Source: Ostrinia nubilalis | Lineage: Eukaryota; Arthropoda; Insecta; Lepidoptera; Crambidae | DNA: 64,000 bases | NCBI RefSeq assembly: GCF_963855985.1 | Contig: NC_087109.1 | Coordinates: 5,662,001-5,726,000, forward strand | Reading direction: 5' to 3' | Shown here: positions 47,458-59,400 of the stretch, one piece after another | Position numbering within the stretch: the stretch's first letter is position 1 | Layout of the letters: each line of letters opens with the position of its first letter | Position numbers and translations under genes: made by a program | Notes under the pieces: generated by a model | Database searches by the model: none | Told to the model about the DNA's origin: nothing | What the model saw: only the letters and a program-made list of their open reading frames with translations

Positions 47458-47569
47458 GGCTGGGTTGCACCATCTTACTTTAACCTTAACAAATGTCAAA
47501 AGTCAAACTTTACACAAAAACACCGGTTAAAGATAGTTACGGTTAAAGTTAAGATGCTGCAATTCAGCC
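47458..47569. mobile_element. Harbinger-type MITE, GGCTGAGTT family (copy 5)
   Basis: TAA at 47455-47457 and 47570-47572 flank GGCTGGGTTGCACCATC and GATGCTGCAATTCAGCC. The ends pair over about 30 bp. Confidence 0.8.
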
Positions 47570-47572
47570 TAA

Positions 47573-48000
47573 CTGTTATCTAAAAATGTGTGTTAGATTT
47601 AAGTGTTTCACTTCATAATTTGGCTTCGTTATAATTACTTACATAGGTAGTTTAAAAACCTATAATAATTATTTACTTCTATTGTATGTACTATGACGGA
47701 AATAAGTTATATTTCCTACAGCTCTGTAACATGGCAAATCTTGACGATCACGAAACCACGTCACTAAACTTGTAAGTTCATATCCTGCTAGGGGTAAATA
47801 CTAGTCTATAATAACATAAGCACAAGCATTTTATTGCTCAAAATATTCAAAATTGTTAATATTCCCGTTACTCCCTCAAGCTTAGCTGAAATGTTAACAG
47901 CATTGCTGTGTTCCGGCAGTTAGAGGTGAGATAGCCAGTTCCTCCGTGGTTGAGGATTCCGGGTGAAGCTCGCTTCCACCTTCGGCAAGATCATCACTTA
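47573..48000. other. Non-coding spacer
   Basis: No gene or bounded repeat seen. Confidence 0.45.
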
Positions 48001-48173
48001 GAGTAGGCGCACACTGTTGATTTTTTGTCGGCCGATAGTTTAGTCGGGCAGTTGATCAGTATGGGCATGTATGGGAGTGCGCACACTACGCCGATTCGAT
48101 TTGACCGATTCTTCATACAAATTAAAATCGGGCACAACTCGGCCAACTAAAAATCAAAGGTGTGCGCCTACTG
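48001..48173. mobile_element. Harbinger-like MITE (GTAGGCGCACAC ends)
   Basis: AGTAGGCGCACAC and complement, with continuing similarity through TTGATTTTT and GGCCGA, are flanked by TTA at 47998-48000 and 48174-48176. Confidence 0.8.
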
Positions 48174-48324
48174 TTACCATCATAGGTGAGATACAGGCCA
48201 TAACTAAAATTACTCTTTATTTGTCAGGTTATTTAGAGCTTTACAGACTTGAACAACATGATAATCCTAAGGCAGGGTTATATCGTTCTTCGAGAGGTCA
48301 ATTAGCTGTCCATTAAAAAAAAAT

Positions 48325-48525
48325 ATGCCTAGGACGGAAATTAGTGATAGTATTTATTCTGATTGTTCTTCTATCGATAGGCCATTTGTCCGTCCTATGG
48401 GACCGACGTGGCTCAATCAGCCCGACACTTGGACATCTAAATGGCCTTTCGAAGAACGAAATAATCTCCCTTTGGATTATCAAGGTGTTCAAGTCTGGAC
48501 AGTTCTGAATAACCTGGAAAATTAA
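48325..48525 (+). CDS. Possible 66-residue protein, unknown
   Basis: The ORF MPRTEISDSIYSDCSSIDRP… is rich in W, P and polar residues (GPTWLNQPDTWTSKWPFEER). Its composition is much more protein-like than other frames in the window. An open stretch in another frame just upstream (about 48200-48316: YLELYRLEQHDNP, GLYRSSRGQLAVH) looks similar, with a run of nine A at the boundary. The two could be parts of one decayed or spliced coding sequence, such as a retroelement gag piece or an orphan exon. I recognise no domain. Confidence 0.3.
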   Translation: MPRTEISDSIYSDCSSIDRPFVRPMGPTWLNQPDTWTSKWPFEERNNLPLDYQGVQVWTVLNNLEN

Positions 48526-49769
48526 CAGTAATTTTAGATGTCTCAGCTAGGATGCGATTCCTGGACCTCCAATTCGACAAATCTAACTAAGATGAGCCAC
48601 TGAATGGGACGAAATACTGACTTATTACATAGAGACGTTATGAAATAAACTGTCAAAGTACTGATGCTTTTCTACGAATAAACTTGATACAGAAGTAACT
48701 TCTTTTCTCTGACTGTTACAATGACTGATATAGTGCGATTTTCTTTTCAAACAGCGTCAAGCTCTTCAAACGTTTTTGACGTTTCATAAAATGTCACTGC
48801 AGATTTTATAATAAATCAGTTTTAATAAAAATATTTTTCATGTTTTCAGGACTAGAGTGAGTAGATAAATCAATTAGGCAGGTATGTAGAACCACTCTAG
48901 CCAACATTTAGGTTCACTTTTCATCAAAATATCTACCAAATAACCATATAATATCCCTAGTTCTTAAAAACATTCGTTTTAGTTCTTAAAAGCCATAAAT
49001 TACCTAATTAAAACCTTGTTTAACGTAGCCATTAGATCTTCAATTTACCTAAAACTTTGTTAAAAGGTTATTTTAAAAGTAAAAAAAATATATAAACAAG
49101 TAGAAAATAAATATCTCATTGCTAAGGTAAGTACTCGTCATTCGCCCTTATCATAGCTATTAGTCCTTATTTTAATTGCACACTTTTAATTTTTAATTGG
49201 CGTTTGCAATTATGAGTTCAATTATCTAGTCATAATTACATAGAATAATTCTATGTAGTTAAGTCAATAATACATATAATTACGCCTGAAATATTCTATA
49301 ATTCATGAGCACGACAAGGCAGGTGTATAAAATTATGTAGTTTATAGAAAAAATGTACCTATTATATCGTAAAATGTGAACGAAATCCACAAAATTGTTA
49401 AAATTTCCGTCTTGCAACATCAATGCTAATATTTTTGCGTAAAACTCGAACCATTTTTTTAATTGTGCAAACTAAACTCACTAGTAATGCATACAACCGC
49501 AAAAAATACAAATTCTCAAATTTTTCGGGACAATACATTCCAAAAAACCTTTTTCTCAACAAAAACTCTTCACTACTCCAAATAATCACCGAACAAACAC
49601 AACGCAAACAAGCTTTTCAAAGCTCATAGAGCAGAAGCGTTACGAATTAAATCTCAGACACGGCCTCGACAAATAACGACAAAAACTGACACAACCATCC
49701 ATACAAACTCACCCATAAGTGAGCAGTTAACCCTTACAATGGCGATAAAGAATTACAATTAATCGCCAC
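48526..49769. other. Non-coding spacer
   Basis: AT-rich; complementary 68-69-codon frames at 49398-49629 are two strands of the same low-complexity DNA and not genes. Confidence 0.45.
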
Positions 49770-50075
49770 GACATGGAATGCCACCGCGCGGGTAAAAATC
49801 GTCAAAATATTGCCTCGCGACACGTATCCCCACCGGGGGCAGGGGAGCCAATGGGGAGGCGCGGTGGGGGCCCCCTACCGCTTTTTGGCCAATGGGGCGC
49901 CCCGGGGCGGAGCCTCCAGCTACGCTCGGCGTTTCGCCCCCAGCGAAAACCTTTTCGCCTCCAGTCGTTTACCGATAAGCCTCAGGGATGGTCGATTATT
50001 ATTACGTTTGGTACGCGTGATTGTGTGATATACACGTCGCCCCCGGCGATCGATAGCGATGTACAGAGACAAGTG
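49770..50075 (+). promoter_or_regulatory. CpG-rich block with paired CCAAT boxes (candidate promoter)
   Basis: This is the most GC- and CpG-rich stretch in the window. It has two CCAATGGGG sites (CCAAT at 49848 and 49889, 41 bp apart) and a GC box GGGGCGG at 49904. Downstream DNA is transcribed-looking but non-coding, with a possible splice donor (GAG|GTATGT) near 50201. Frames of 72-102 codons overlap in different phases and look like GC artefacts. The plus direction is an inference from the donor. Confidence 0.35.
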
Positions 50076-53000
50076 TGCTAGTAATAGTTGCAAAAAACTT
50101 TTGTTGTTGTGATATGGGAAAGACATTCTGTGCTCTGTGATATGATTGCCTTAGTATAGATAGTATCGGCATGAACCTGTATATGCAGTGCCACCGTGAG
50201 GTATGTTGTCTTGCTTACTACCTAAGTGTATGGTGTACTTATGTGTTTTATGTACACAGTGGTTGTGCACTTGATTAACTTTAAGCTGATAAGTGAAACT
50301 TAGTTGAAGTTAAAACTTTAAGCTGTTAAATAAAGCTGTTCGGAACTTTTGATTTAGTGATTTTATAAACGCCTTGCATAATTAACTTATATTTTTGTGA
50401 AATGTTGAACGTTTTATAAATATTTAAGGCAGAATTTATAGATTTTTATTAAATTACGCGAGCTTTTATAAATGTTTAAAAACTATTTTTTAACTAATGT
50501 GATAAGTTATTTTATGTTTTCGTTTATTAATATTACATTAAGATGTATTTTTATAACGAAACAGGAAAATTAAAAACATTCAGAGAATACAATTTTTTTC
50601 TAACATTCTAATATTTCACGCGCTAAGGGTTAATAATATCCCAATTTCAACTCTTTTTAATCGACTTTAAAAAGGAGGTGGTTCTAAATTCGAATGCATG
50701 TTTTTTATATTTTTATTTCACATTACATAAAAAAAAATATAACAATTGAATGTCTTAATATTTTAAATGTGTTTTGAAGTTTAGCAGAGTAAAAAATACA
50801 TAGGTAGGTGTCATTATAGACCTACTTACGAAAAATTTTACTACTTACATAAGCCGTCGGCACCTTGATATTTTATCATCCACACATGTTTTTAGTTCAC
50901 TAAGTTATTTCTAAGAGCTTTATAAATCATTTTAAATGTATGATTATGCTTTAAGTCTCTTTTCCTCTTTTAATTTAATAACCACTACGAAGAAGACCAA
51001 AATCGTTAACTAGATAGTAAAAACCCTTTTACGAGTATTTCAATTCTCCAGCTCTAAATAATATAAAGCCGGTATAACAGCCTAACAGCTCATATACAGC
51101 CAGTGGTTTTACTAGCGCTGCAAAGTGCCACTTACAAGAGCGATCCTATGCGTGATTAGTGTCAAGGAATCAAATGTGAATGTTGAACCAGTTATTACTT
51201 GCTAGCTAATAAAAACTGTTAAGACATGTGTTTCAATTAATATTTAGTTTATTTGATTATTCACAAATGATTAAACTATAGTACTATATTATTGATAAAC
51301 ATTATTGATATCTTACAGCAATTTTTAATTTAATTAAAAGTCTAAAAACAATGATTTTCTATTATCAAATAGAGTCTTTTAAACTAGGTATTTGGTATAA
51401 AAATAAGTGATTATGAAAATTAATTAGGCGTAGTGCAGTGTTCACAATCAGCTATTATTGTTATAATTCGTATCTAATTATACTTAAAGAAATCTAAACG
51501 AACTATAGAATATTAGCATTTTAATTGGTGGACAACAAATCCAAAGCGCACATTCAATTATATTTTGTTATAAAAAAAAACAAGAAATAGATTGTATCAT
51601 TTCAAGATTCTTCCGAAGGAAAAAAGAAATACGCTCTACCACAACATTTAAAATAAATAATTCTCCCAACCATTACATCAATTAACTAGAGCTTAACTAA
51701 ACAGAGCTTGTTCTAGGGCGACGAGATAACGGCCAGACATATTTAAATACTTATAAACGTCCATGACTCAGTGCAGATAAAATCAGTGTGATATGTCGGT
51801 AGTAGAAGTTAATCTTGCATAGATAATTAAAAAATAAGTTAAACACTGGCAGCTCACTAACAAACTGCAAACATTAAAAAAAAATTGAGGTGTGAGACAA
51901 AATAGCTTTTCAAAACAAAATAGGTTTACCTAGGCAGTGATTTTTATGTATTTGCCAGTCTAATAAAAAAATATTAGTTACTTACGTTCGGAATATGAAA
52001 ACACGCAAAAGCCATAAAAAATCGTGTAGCAACTTGAGGAATTTGATATTCAAACATACAAGGCACACAACCGCTAATTTGTAGTACGGAGCGCGATTCT
52101 GCAACTTGCCGCTCAACCGAAATTCAGTGATGTCACGCCACTACTGCAAGAAGTATCTCAAGCTCGTGCGTTGGTTCTTCTGGCGCGGGCAAAGACCTAC
52201 TTCTTACACATTTTCCGCGATATACAAAAAATGCCTATAATTTGTCATGAGCCAGTTTTGTAAACGAAACGTTGTTGTTTTTTTTATCGCAATTTGTTTA
52301 TTTATTCGCTGTTTTTATTTATATTTTTTTAACTATTTCATTTTAAAGTTACTGACTATGTGACGCTAAGACTGTCCACGAATAACGCTTGTTACACAGC
52401 ATAATAAGAAAACACAGCCTATTTACTAAGCGCCATTCAGAATAACGACAACGCCTCTAGCGGTCGTAGCAGGAACTACGATGTGCCAAACAAAAATTTG
52501 CCGCGAGGTACGATTGCAACGAGTTTAATCTTAGCTTGAAGCAACAGATAGATCTGGATTTTAGGCTCTTAACTATTCACAATGTTTAACTGGGACGTGT
52601 AAAAGCCTACTTGCAAAAAATAATATGTTTAATGAGTTTTGAGTTTTATGAACATAGGAAGCATCAAATACAGGCCTTTGCTTAATATTAAACATACGTT
52701 TAATGAAACAAACTATCTTATTTCGCTGTATATTATTGGTAGAGCTCATTGGGAAGTGTGTAAGTATCTCTTTTGAAATGACACTCAAGTAATATGTTCC
52801 ATTGCAAAATAAGTTCCTCAAGTGAATGATCATAATATTCAACAATCACAGACTTGAATGCTTAAAAAAATAATGCTTGCGACTGAATCGAGTTACGTTG
52901 TAGAGTTGCCATATTCCAGTAAGTTATCTGACATAAAAAGACTAAAATATCAGTGCACCAGGGAGATAATTGTATAATAAGCACTATGCAGTTATAAAAA

Positions 53001-54053
53001 ATAAATCCTTGCTACATACAAACACGGTCTTCAGCTATTATTTCATCAAACTAATATTCTACTTTGAAAAGTGGTGACTAGGCTTTTTAAGTCCTATTTT
53101 TTAAAATAATTGTATAAAAAAACACCTACATAGGTACCTAATTATAATAAATTAGATATTTGGCTAAGTCATAGTGGATAGATAGTGGTTTGGACAAGTC
53201 ATATAAATTGGTACGAGTGACATAGTTATTTTTAAAGTTATTTACCTACTAATGGTTCGTATGTCTTGTTTGGCTTAAAACTTTGTTCTGGTAAAATATT
53301 ATTCAGAGAAGACGTGTTCCATAGAAATCGAATCATTTCCCAAAGAAACAAATTCTCTGCATAGGTATCCAAATTCGAGCTAATTATTGTTTTATAATAA
53401 TGCAAGTTGTATTTGCCTGTAAATGTTTATTACGTTTAATATTTGATCAATTACTTTTATGTAGTTATTCACGTGAAACTAATATAAAACAGACGTTGGT
53501 AAATCTAATAAAATAAATAAATCCAGCAAGTAATGGTTTTCTCAAACCGCCACGGAACCTTGAGATGCGACTGTCATTTTATAAATAGAGCCAATCGTCG
53601 TGACTGTGACAAACAATCTTGTGAAACAAAGTTAAACGGTAAGGCCGCGGACACATTGCTGCGTTGGTAGCTGTAGCAGACAAATCAAATTATGAATGAA
53701 AACACTCGCAATTAATCAATAAACTGTGTAAGTAAATTAAATTAATACTTACTTTGGTACATTTAAATGTATTGTATGTTTCCTCAGCTGAAATTAGCTC
53801 TGAATACTGAGATACCTACTCTTGATGATTTTAGGTAGTATAAAGTCATCAGAAAATGTAATATTTTCCAATGAGATGTAACTTTAATAAACGAGGAAAG
53901 TCTTACCAACTGGCACTAGCACTTGAAAATGAAAAATCTTTATATAATTTAGATCAATATTTGGCACTTATGAGTGATCAAATTAAATAATAAATCTTCT
54001 CTCCTTATCTTTTGGGTTCTACCAGAGTTTTGAGACAAACATAAATGGCAAAA
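50076..54053. other. Non-coding spacer, possibly a large intron
   Basis: Almost 4 kb, strongly AT-rich, without a recognised gene. A 90-codon minus frame at 52573-52845 resembles nothing known. If 49770-50075 is a promoter, this would be the first intron. Confidence 0.35.
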
Positions 54054-54061
54054 CTTGTACC

Positions 54062-54667
54062 CAGTGTTGCCAACTTAGTGGATTTTCCACTAAATCTGGT
54101 GGTTTTGACTTACCTACTAGCGGACAAATATGGGTTTTAGTGGCTAGTGGATTTATCTAGTGGAATTTAAGAATTAAGGCTTTTTTTTCTTAAACATTGG
54201 AACAACGATTATATGGTCCACTCGTATCGTTTTTGGAGTTTAATTTCATCGTGCAGGCAACACTGTTCGAGCTAGCGAGTAAAGAGACCTAAGAAAAATG
54301 ACAATAAATTATTATCGGGGATTCCCTGAGTTCCCTTTCCTAAAGTCGCAATTTTCGTTCGCGCTCATTGTGTTGGTGGCTTAGATTAATAAAACGTTGG
54401 TGGTTTTGACGGTTTTGTTTCATGTTTCGTCATTGATAACTATTCCAAAACCACAGTATACGCAAAAGTTTCGGGATTCTTGGTAATAAATCTTAATAAA
54501 TATATCTTAAAAATATTGTTTTCTTTCAAAATGACCACAAATCTGCCAGACAAAAAAATAGTGGAAAATTTAGCGATTTTTACGATGGTGCGATTTTTAT
54601 TAGTGGATTTCTGGTGATTTTAGAGGTCAATTCTGGTGGGGAGCTTGATACTTCGTTGGCAACACTG
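54062..54667. mobile_element. Non-autonomous hAT element (CAGTGTTGCCAAC ends)
   Basis: Perfect 13-bp inverted ends CAGTGTTGCCAAC are flanked by the exact 8-bp duplication CTTGTACC (54054-54061 and 54668-54675). The motif TAGTGGATTT and TGGTGGTTTTGAC recur near the ends, probable transposase sites. No transposase ORF. Confidence 0.9.
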
Positions 54668-54675
54668 CTTGTACC

Positions 54676-55010
54676 ATTGCACTACAATAGCGTGAACTCG
54701 CCCTAAGTAAACCGAGAAACTGAAGGTCGATATTTAAAAGATTCCACAAAGGATATAATTATGGGTAAAAAATAAAAATATATGTTCGTGTGCTTGCCTA
54801 AGTTATATTTTAAGGTTATAATTACAGGGCACGGCGAAAATTACTCTGAGACATCACGGCTTTGAGGTATTCTGTTGAAACTGTTCTTTTTGGGATGTGG
54901 TATTTTTTAATTTATTCTAGATATTGAAGTCATTTTAGATTCTGCAATGCTGACTGTTGTTGTTGTTAGGAGTCGTATCATAAGTAAATGTATAATAATT
55001 TTATTACTAA
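54676..55010. other. Non-coding spacer
   Basis: Nothing recognised. Confidence 0.5.
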
Positions 55011-55208
55011 CTAGCTTTCCGCCCGCGGCTTCGCCCGCGTGGAATTTTGTCTGTCACAGAAAAACAATATCGCGCGCGTATTTGCTCACCGTTTAGACCT
55101 ACCCTGGACTACGACAAACATTTTGAAACTAAAATCAGCTCAATCGGCCCAGCCGTTCTCGAGTTTTAATCAGACTAACGAACATCAATTCATTTTTATT
55201 TATATAGA
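55011..55208 (-). mobile_element. Chimeric Helitron (copy j)
   Basis: The 3' third (GTTTTTCTGTGACAGACAAA to CTAG) is type I, but the 5' part (TCTATATAAATAAAAATGAA, GTTCGTTAGTCTGATTAAAA, CTCGAGAACGGCTGGGCCGA) belongs to a different family. It abuts copy k with no intervening base. Confidence 0.75.
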
Positions 55209-55428
55209 CTAGCTTTCCGCCCGCGGCTTCGCCCGCGTGGAATTTTGTCTGTCAAAGAAAGACTTTATCGCGGCGTCCCTGTTTGAAAAACCGGGATAAA
55301 AACTATCCTATGTCCTTTCCCGGGACTATAACTATATCTATGCCAAATTTAATCAAAATCGGTTCCGTGGTTTAGGCGTGACAGCGAGACAGACAGAGTT
55401 ACTTTCGCATTTATAATATTAGTATAGA
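55209..55428 (-). mobile_element. Non-autonomous Helitron (type I, copy k)
   Basis: Minus-strand start TCTATACTAATATTATAAAT after A; its 3' CTAG (55212-55209) is immediately followed by the TC start of copy j, forming a head-to-tail tandem. Confidence 0.85.
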
Positions 55429-55664
55429 TTAGTATAGAAGTATAGATAATTAGTTTGCCGTGTGTTTTGGCAGTTATAATAGGACCACCCTCACTCTTTC
55501 TGTGGATGCCGTAAAATGCGACTAAGAAACCAACCCGTTTGGCCAAGATAAGGGAGTGTATGCCAAATCTTTATTTCCATCTGGTAACTTAAAAGAAGGT
55601 CGTGCTTTTGGAGTAGAGACTACAGATGCTGATGATGATAATTAAATAATAATAATAAATAAAT

Positions 55665-55805
55665 AATAAAAAATCCCACCCACAAGGTCGACCGACAACA
55701 TCATAAAGGTAGCAAGAAGGGCCTACCAATCGATCAACATGGAAATCGTTGGGGGAGACATATGTTCAGCAGTGGACGTCCTATGGCTTAAATGATGATG
55801 ATGAA
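55665..55805 (+). mobile_element. RTE-clade LINE 3' end (copy 6)
   Basis: Plus-strand ORF end PTRSTDNIIKVARRA, then a frame-decayed stretch to CAGCAGTGGACGTCCTATGG and an ATGATGATGATG tail. Confidence 0.7.
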
Positions 55806-55992
55806 AATAATAAAGATATCAGAATATCTTCAAAAACATGAACAACTAATATATTCTTATTTAATTTCGCAGCAATTGAAAATACTTGAGACATTAAAGT
55901 TTCAATTATTAACTAGACTTATTAAGACATTGTTAATGAATCGAAATAATTCAGCCTGAGGCGTTGTCAACCAATCCAAGCTGGCTGTAGAG

Positions 55993-56413
55993 TAGGGATG
56001 TTGGATATGTAGTTTCGGTTATGGATACGGTTGCGGATATTGGAATAATATTATACCGGTTTCGGTTACGGTTACGGATATTTTTTTATTTCGGATATCC
56101 GAAAGTTACGGTTACGGATATCTGTGCTTTAGAATGCAATTTGCAATAGTAATCCAACACGGTTCATTCATCGCCGCGCACACTTTACATCGAATAAAAA
56201 GTAATAAAAAAAATAAAAATTGATACTAGATGGCATTATAAAGGTAAATCAGGCTGTTATGCCGTTACATATAATGCTATACAAAAAAAAACAATTTAAA
56301 CTGCCTACATCCGAAACTATCCGAAACCTTTGAATCGGTTACGGTTTCGGATATTTTTTTTATTTCGGATATCAAAGTTTCGGTTACGGTTACGGATATC
56401 CATAACATCCCTG
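55993..56413. mobile_element. Non-autonomous hAT element rich in CGGTTA repeats
   Basis: Ends TAGGGATGTTGGATAT and complement of CAGGGATGTTATGGATAT; flanks CTGTAGAG (55985-55992) and CTGTGGAG (56414-56421) differ by one base and are read as the 8-bp hAT duplication. Both subterminal regions carry repeated CGGTTACGG and TTTCGGATAT units in inverted orientation. Confidence 0.8.
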
Positions 56414-56421
56414 CTGTGGAG

Positions 56422-59400
56422 CTCTTGTGTACTCTATAGAGTACACACCAACTAATTAGGATAATCACGTAATTGTTATTGACTGAAGAAACCTCCTCGT
56501 TTATTATAGGTGTACCTATTTCCTGATTGGATGATACGTTAATTATATGTACTTCGAATTAAAAGAAAACACATAGGTGGGATCTGTTTAAATAAACATA
56601 TTCTTATTTGGGTTTTTTCAAATAAATGAACGTAATAATTACATGTATTTTCTTTACTTATTTAAACAAAAAATCATTAAGCTGATAAAAAACAACCAGT
56701 CGGCCGTGAAGTAGACCGCAAACAGTGCAATGAATTAAGTTCATTATTAAAAACTTTATTATTTTCTTTAAACAATCCTTTATTTATTCGATTCTCAATT
56801 ACATACATAACATCACTACGAGTATAACATAAAAATAAAGACTTGAGTAAAACATAATTTAACACTACTTTCGGAGAAACAAGAAAAAGTCCTTTGTCTT
56901 TACAATCGACCGCCATTGCTATAAAAAATGACCCTTTATTGTCCGCGGAGGCACAGAATATAAGTTCGGTAATATTTCACATTCGAATAGCCATAAATTA
57001 ATTTCCTTGGCCTACGCGAACGGATTAAAAAATAAACCGCACCAAAAAGGATTACTTCTTAAAAACAACCGGCGATCCCATTATGCCGCTGTCATCGCCG
57101 CGTTGATAAGATTTAAATTAGGAACACAATAAAGCTGCTGTCAAATCCGCCATTAATTTCGAATTTCAAATTTGGAACGGGAGCGGTCATGAAAGTGTGG
57201 ATGAGAACAGCCGGGACATACGGCCAGCTTAAATTAATTCCAACAATTAAATTCAGTTCGTTCCTTCATTTTATGGGTTAAATTACAATTAAAATCTATC
57301 GAAGATTGCTTTAAATTATGCTATAGTTCAGAAACTGAATGTTTTCCCTACATCTTTCATCCTACATATCCTCAAATGTCCCTTTAAAGTTGAATCTTAA
57401 GGATCAGTTCTTAGTAACCAAAACGACTCTATAAATCTTCATACTCTATTCTGATGTACGCTACTCTAGTTTCAGACCCCAATGTATGTATGTGTTTTAA
57501 GCTTTTAATCCATTGCAATGAAGTCCATAGGCTGTGTGGTTTATTTAATTTATTGCAACGATATCCTATATTATTTTTTAAAATATTCTTCATCGGAACA
57601 GACTGGTTTAGTTTGTTCTCTTTGGTCTACACCGCGCTGCCTTTTCGTGGTCGTTGTCGGTGCACAGGCACAGTTATTGAATGTAATTCTGACAAATTAA
57701 TTTTGCGAGCAGCGGACTCTGTGGCTGTTTTGACTGCATTGTCTGGCTCTGGCTGCCTGAATCTCATTACGGGTTTGTTCGATCGCAATATTGTGAGGTG
57801 TTGAGCTTCATTTGTTATTCTTTTAATGTATTTTCATGTGTACAAAAATTGACCTGAAATCAAGAGAGCTAGCTAGTTCTATTACGGTGTTCCCACCTCT
57901 CTAGTTCCCACTACTGCATCCTACGTAGCCAGAATTGATTTGCAGCTTGACCGCCAATATAAAATCAACCTAATAATAAGAATAAAGAATAAATTTATTA
58001 CTTAATAAAACTTAGCCTAGATACATTTGAATTCACTTACGTAAATTAAGGTTAGTGTGCGAAGGTAAAATTATTAATACCTAAACTAAGCAAAATTGTT
58101 TGCCTGTGTCTTAGGTATTTTATTAAAAGTAGGTTAGTGCATACTAAACATTATCACAATAATCAGAAAGGCACATAAATAATAAATACAGATAGTGAAG
58201 GACAAGTTAAGGCTCCCCTTCCATCCAGTGCAAAGAGGAGTGCTGAAAATAGAACTGAAAAAAGCTTTTACTTCAACCCTACCACGCTTAGATACAATAA
58301 ATTGACCAGCCTGAGAAGAAGCAGCACAAAAAACTTAGTCACTTGTGTATTCAATATCAATATTGTCGTAGTTTAATGACATTTATGTGAAGGACAAGCA
58401 TCCCACATTACTGCCGCCAAAGTGCATTGCTATATTGCTCCTAATATAACTGTCACCTACACAAGATGTCTAAGCACAAAATCAGTTTGAATGATAGATG
58501 ATAGTTCACCTTACATGTCAATGAAACATCAATGACAAAACAAGCTCTAGGTCTACATTACAGCTACAATTATTAATAATAAAAACCATTCACACGAAAA
58601 GGCCACAGCTTATTTTAGCGCTTATTACTTATTATCGTATGATTATGTGATTATCGCCACATTATATTATTTAAACTACAATTACAACTATATTATCAAT
58701 ATGGAGGACATTTTATTTTTAACTAAATTACCTACTTAATATCACTTCTTAAAAAGCTAACCTGAAGAATGGCACATCAAGCTTAACACTATGGAGTCTT
58801 ATGTCGTCGGAATAGGTCCGGTTTTGCAACAAAAAAGTACAGTCTGATGTGGACACTGTACTTTATGCCGTTCACATCAATTTAAGGTAAGTTATCATTA
58901 AAAAGTGAAGCGAAAAACAGGTATTTTTCCCGGTTTGCTAGACGACAAACATTAACAGCTTGTTAAGCAAGTGTTAACACGTCTGGACCAATCACAGCTA
59001 TGAATGAGTCGGCAGTAAACGTGTTAATTTTATTTCGCCTTGCTCAACGAGATTTGAATCAAATATGACATTTCTATTACTTATGAGCTATCAAATATTC
59101 AACTGTATTATGAAAGAAACCAAATTCAGACACGAGATCTTTTAGTAGATTTATTTTTTATAAATAAAAATAGTGGCGGAGTTTCTTGCTCTGCTTCTTC
59201 TCAGCACTGGCTCTCATTATTGTCCTCAAGCAGTGGTAGAATTTAAAAGCGGACGTGTCAAAGCGCTTTTTAAAAGCTTGATTGCAAAATATAAATGACT
59301 TTCATGAAATCATGACTTTTAACATACAAATCTTGAAATGAAACTAAATCAGTCTCTACTTTTGAACGGAATTAAGAATAAGTTTGATTAAAATTCTTAA

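Noticed and set aside
49773..50126. Coding frames in the CpG-rich block
   Set aside because: Several overlapping phases are open on both strands, as expected from high GC, and none shows a recognisable domain.
55993..56413. Telomeric-type repeat from CGGTTACGG units
   Set aside because: The units do not match the insect TTAGG repeat and occur inside a bounded hAT-type element.
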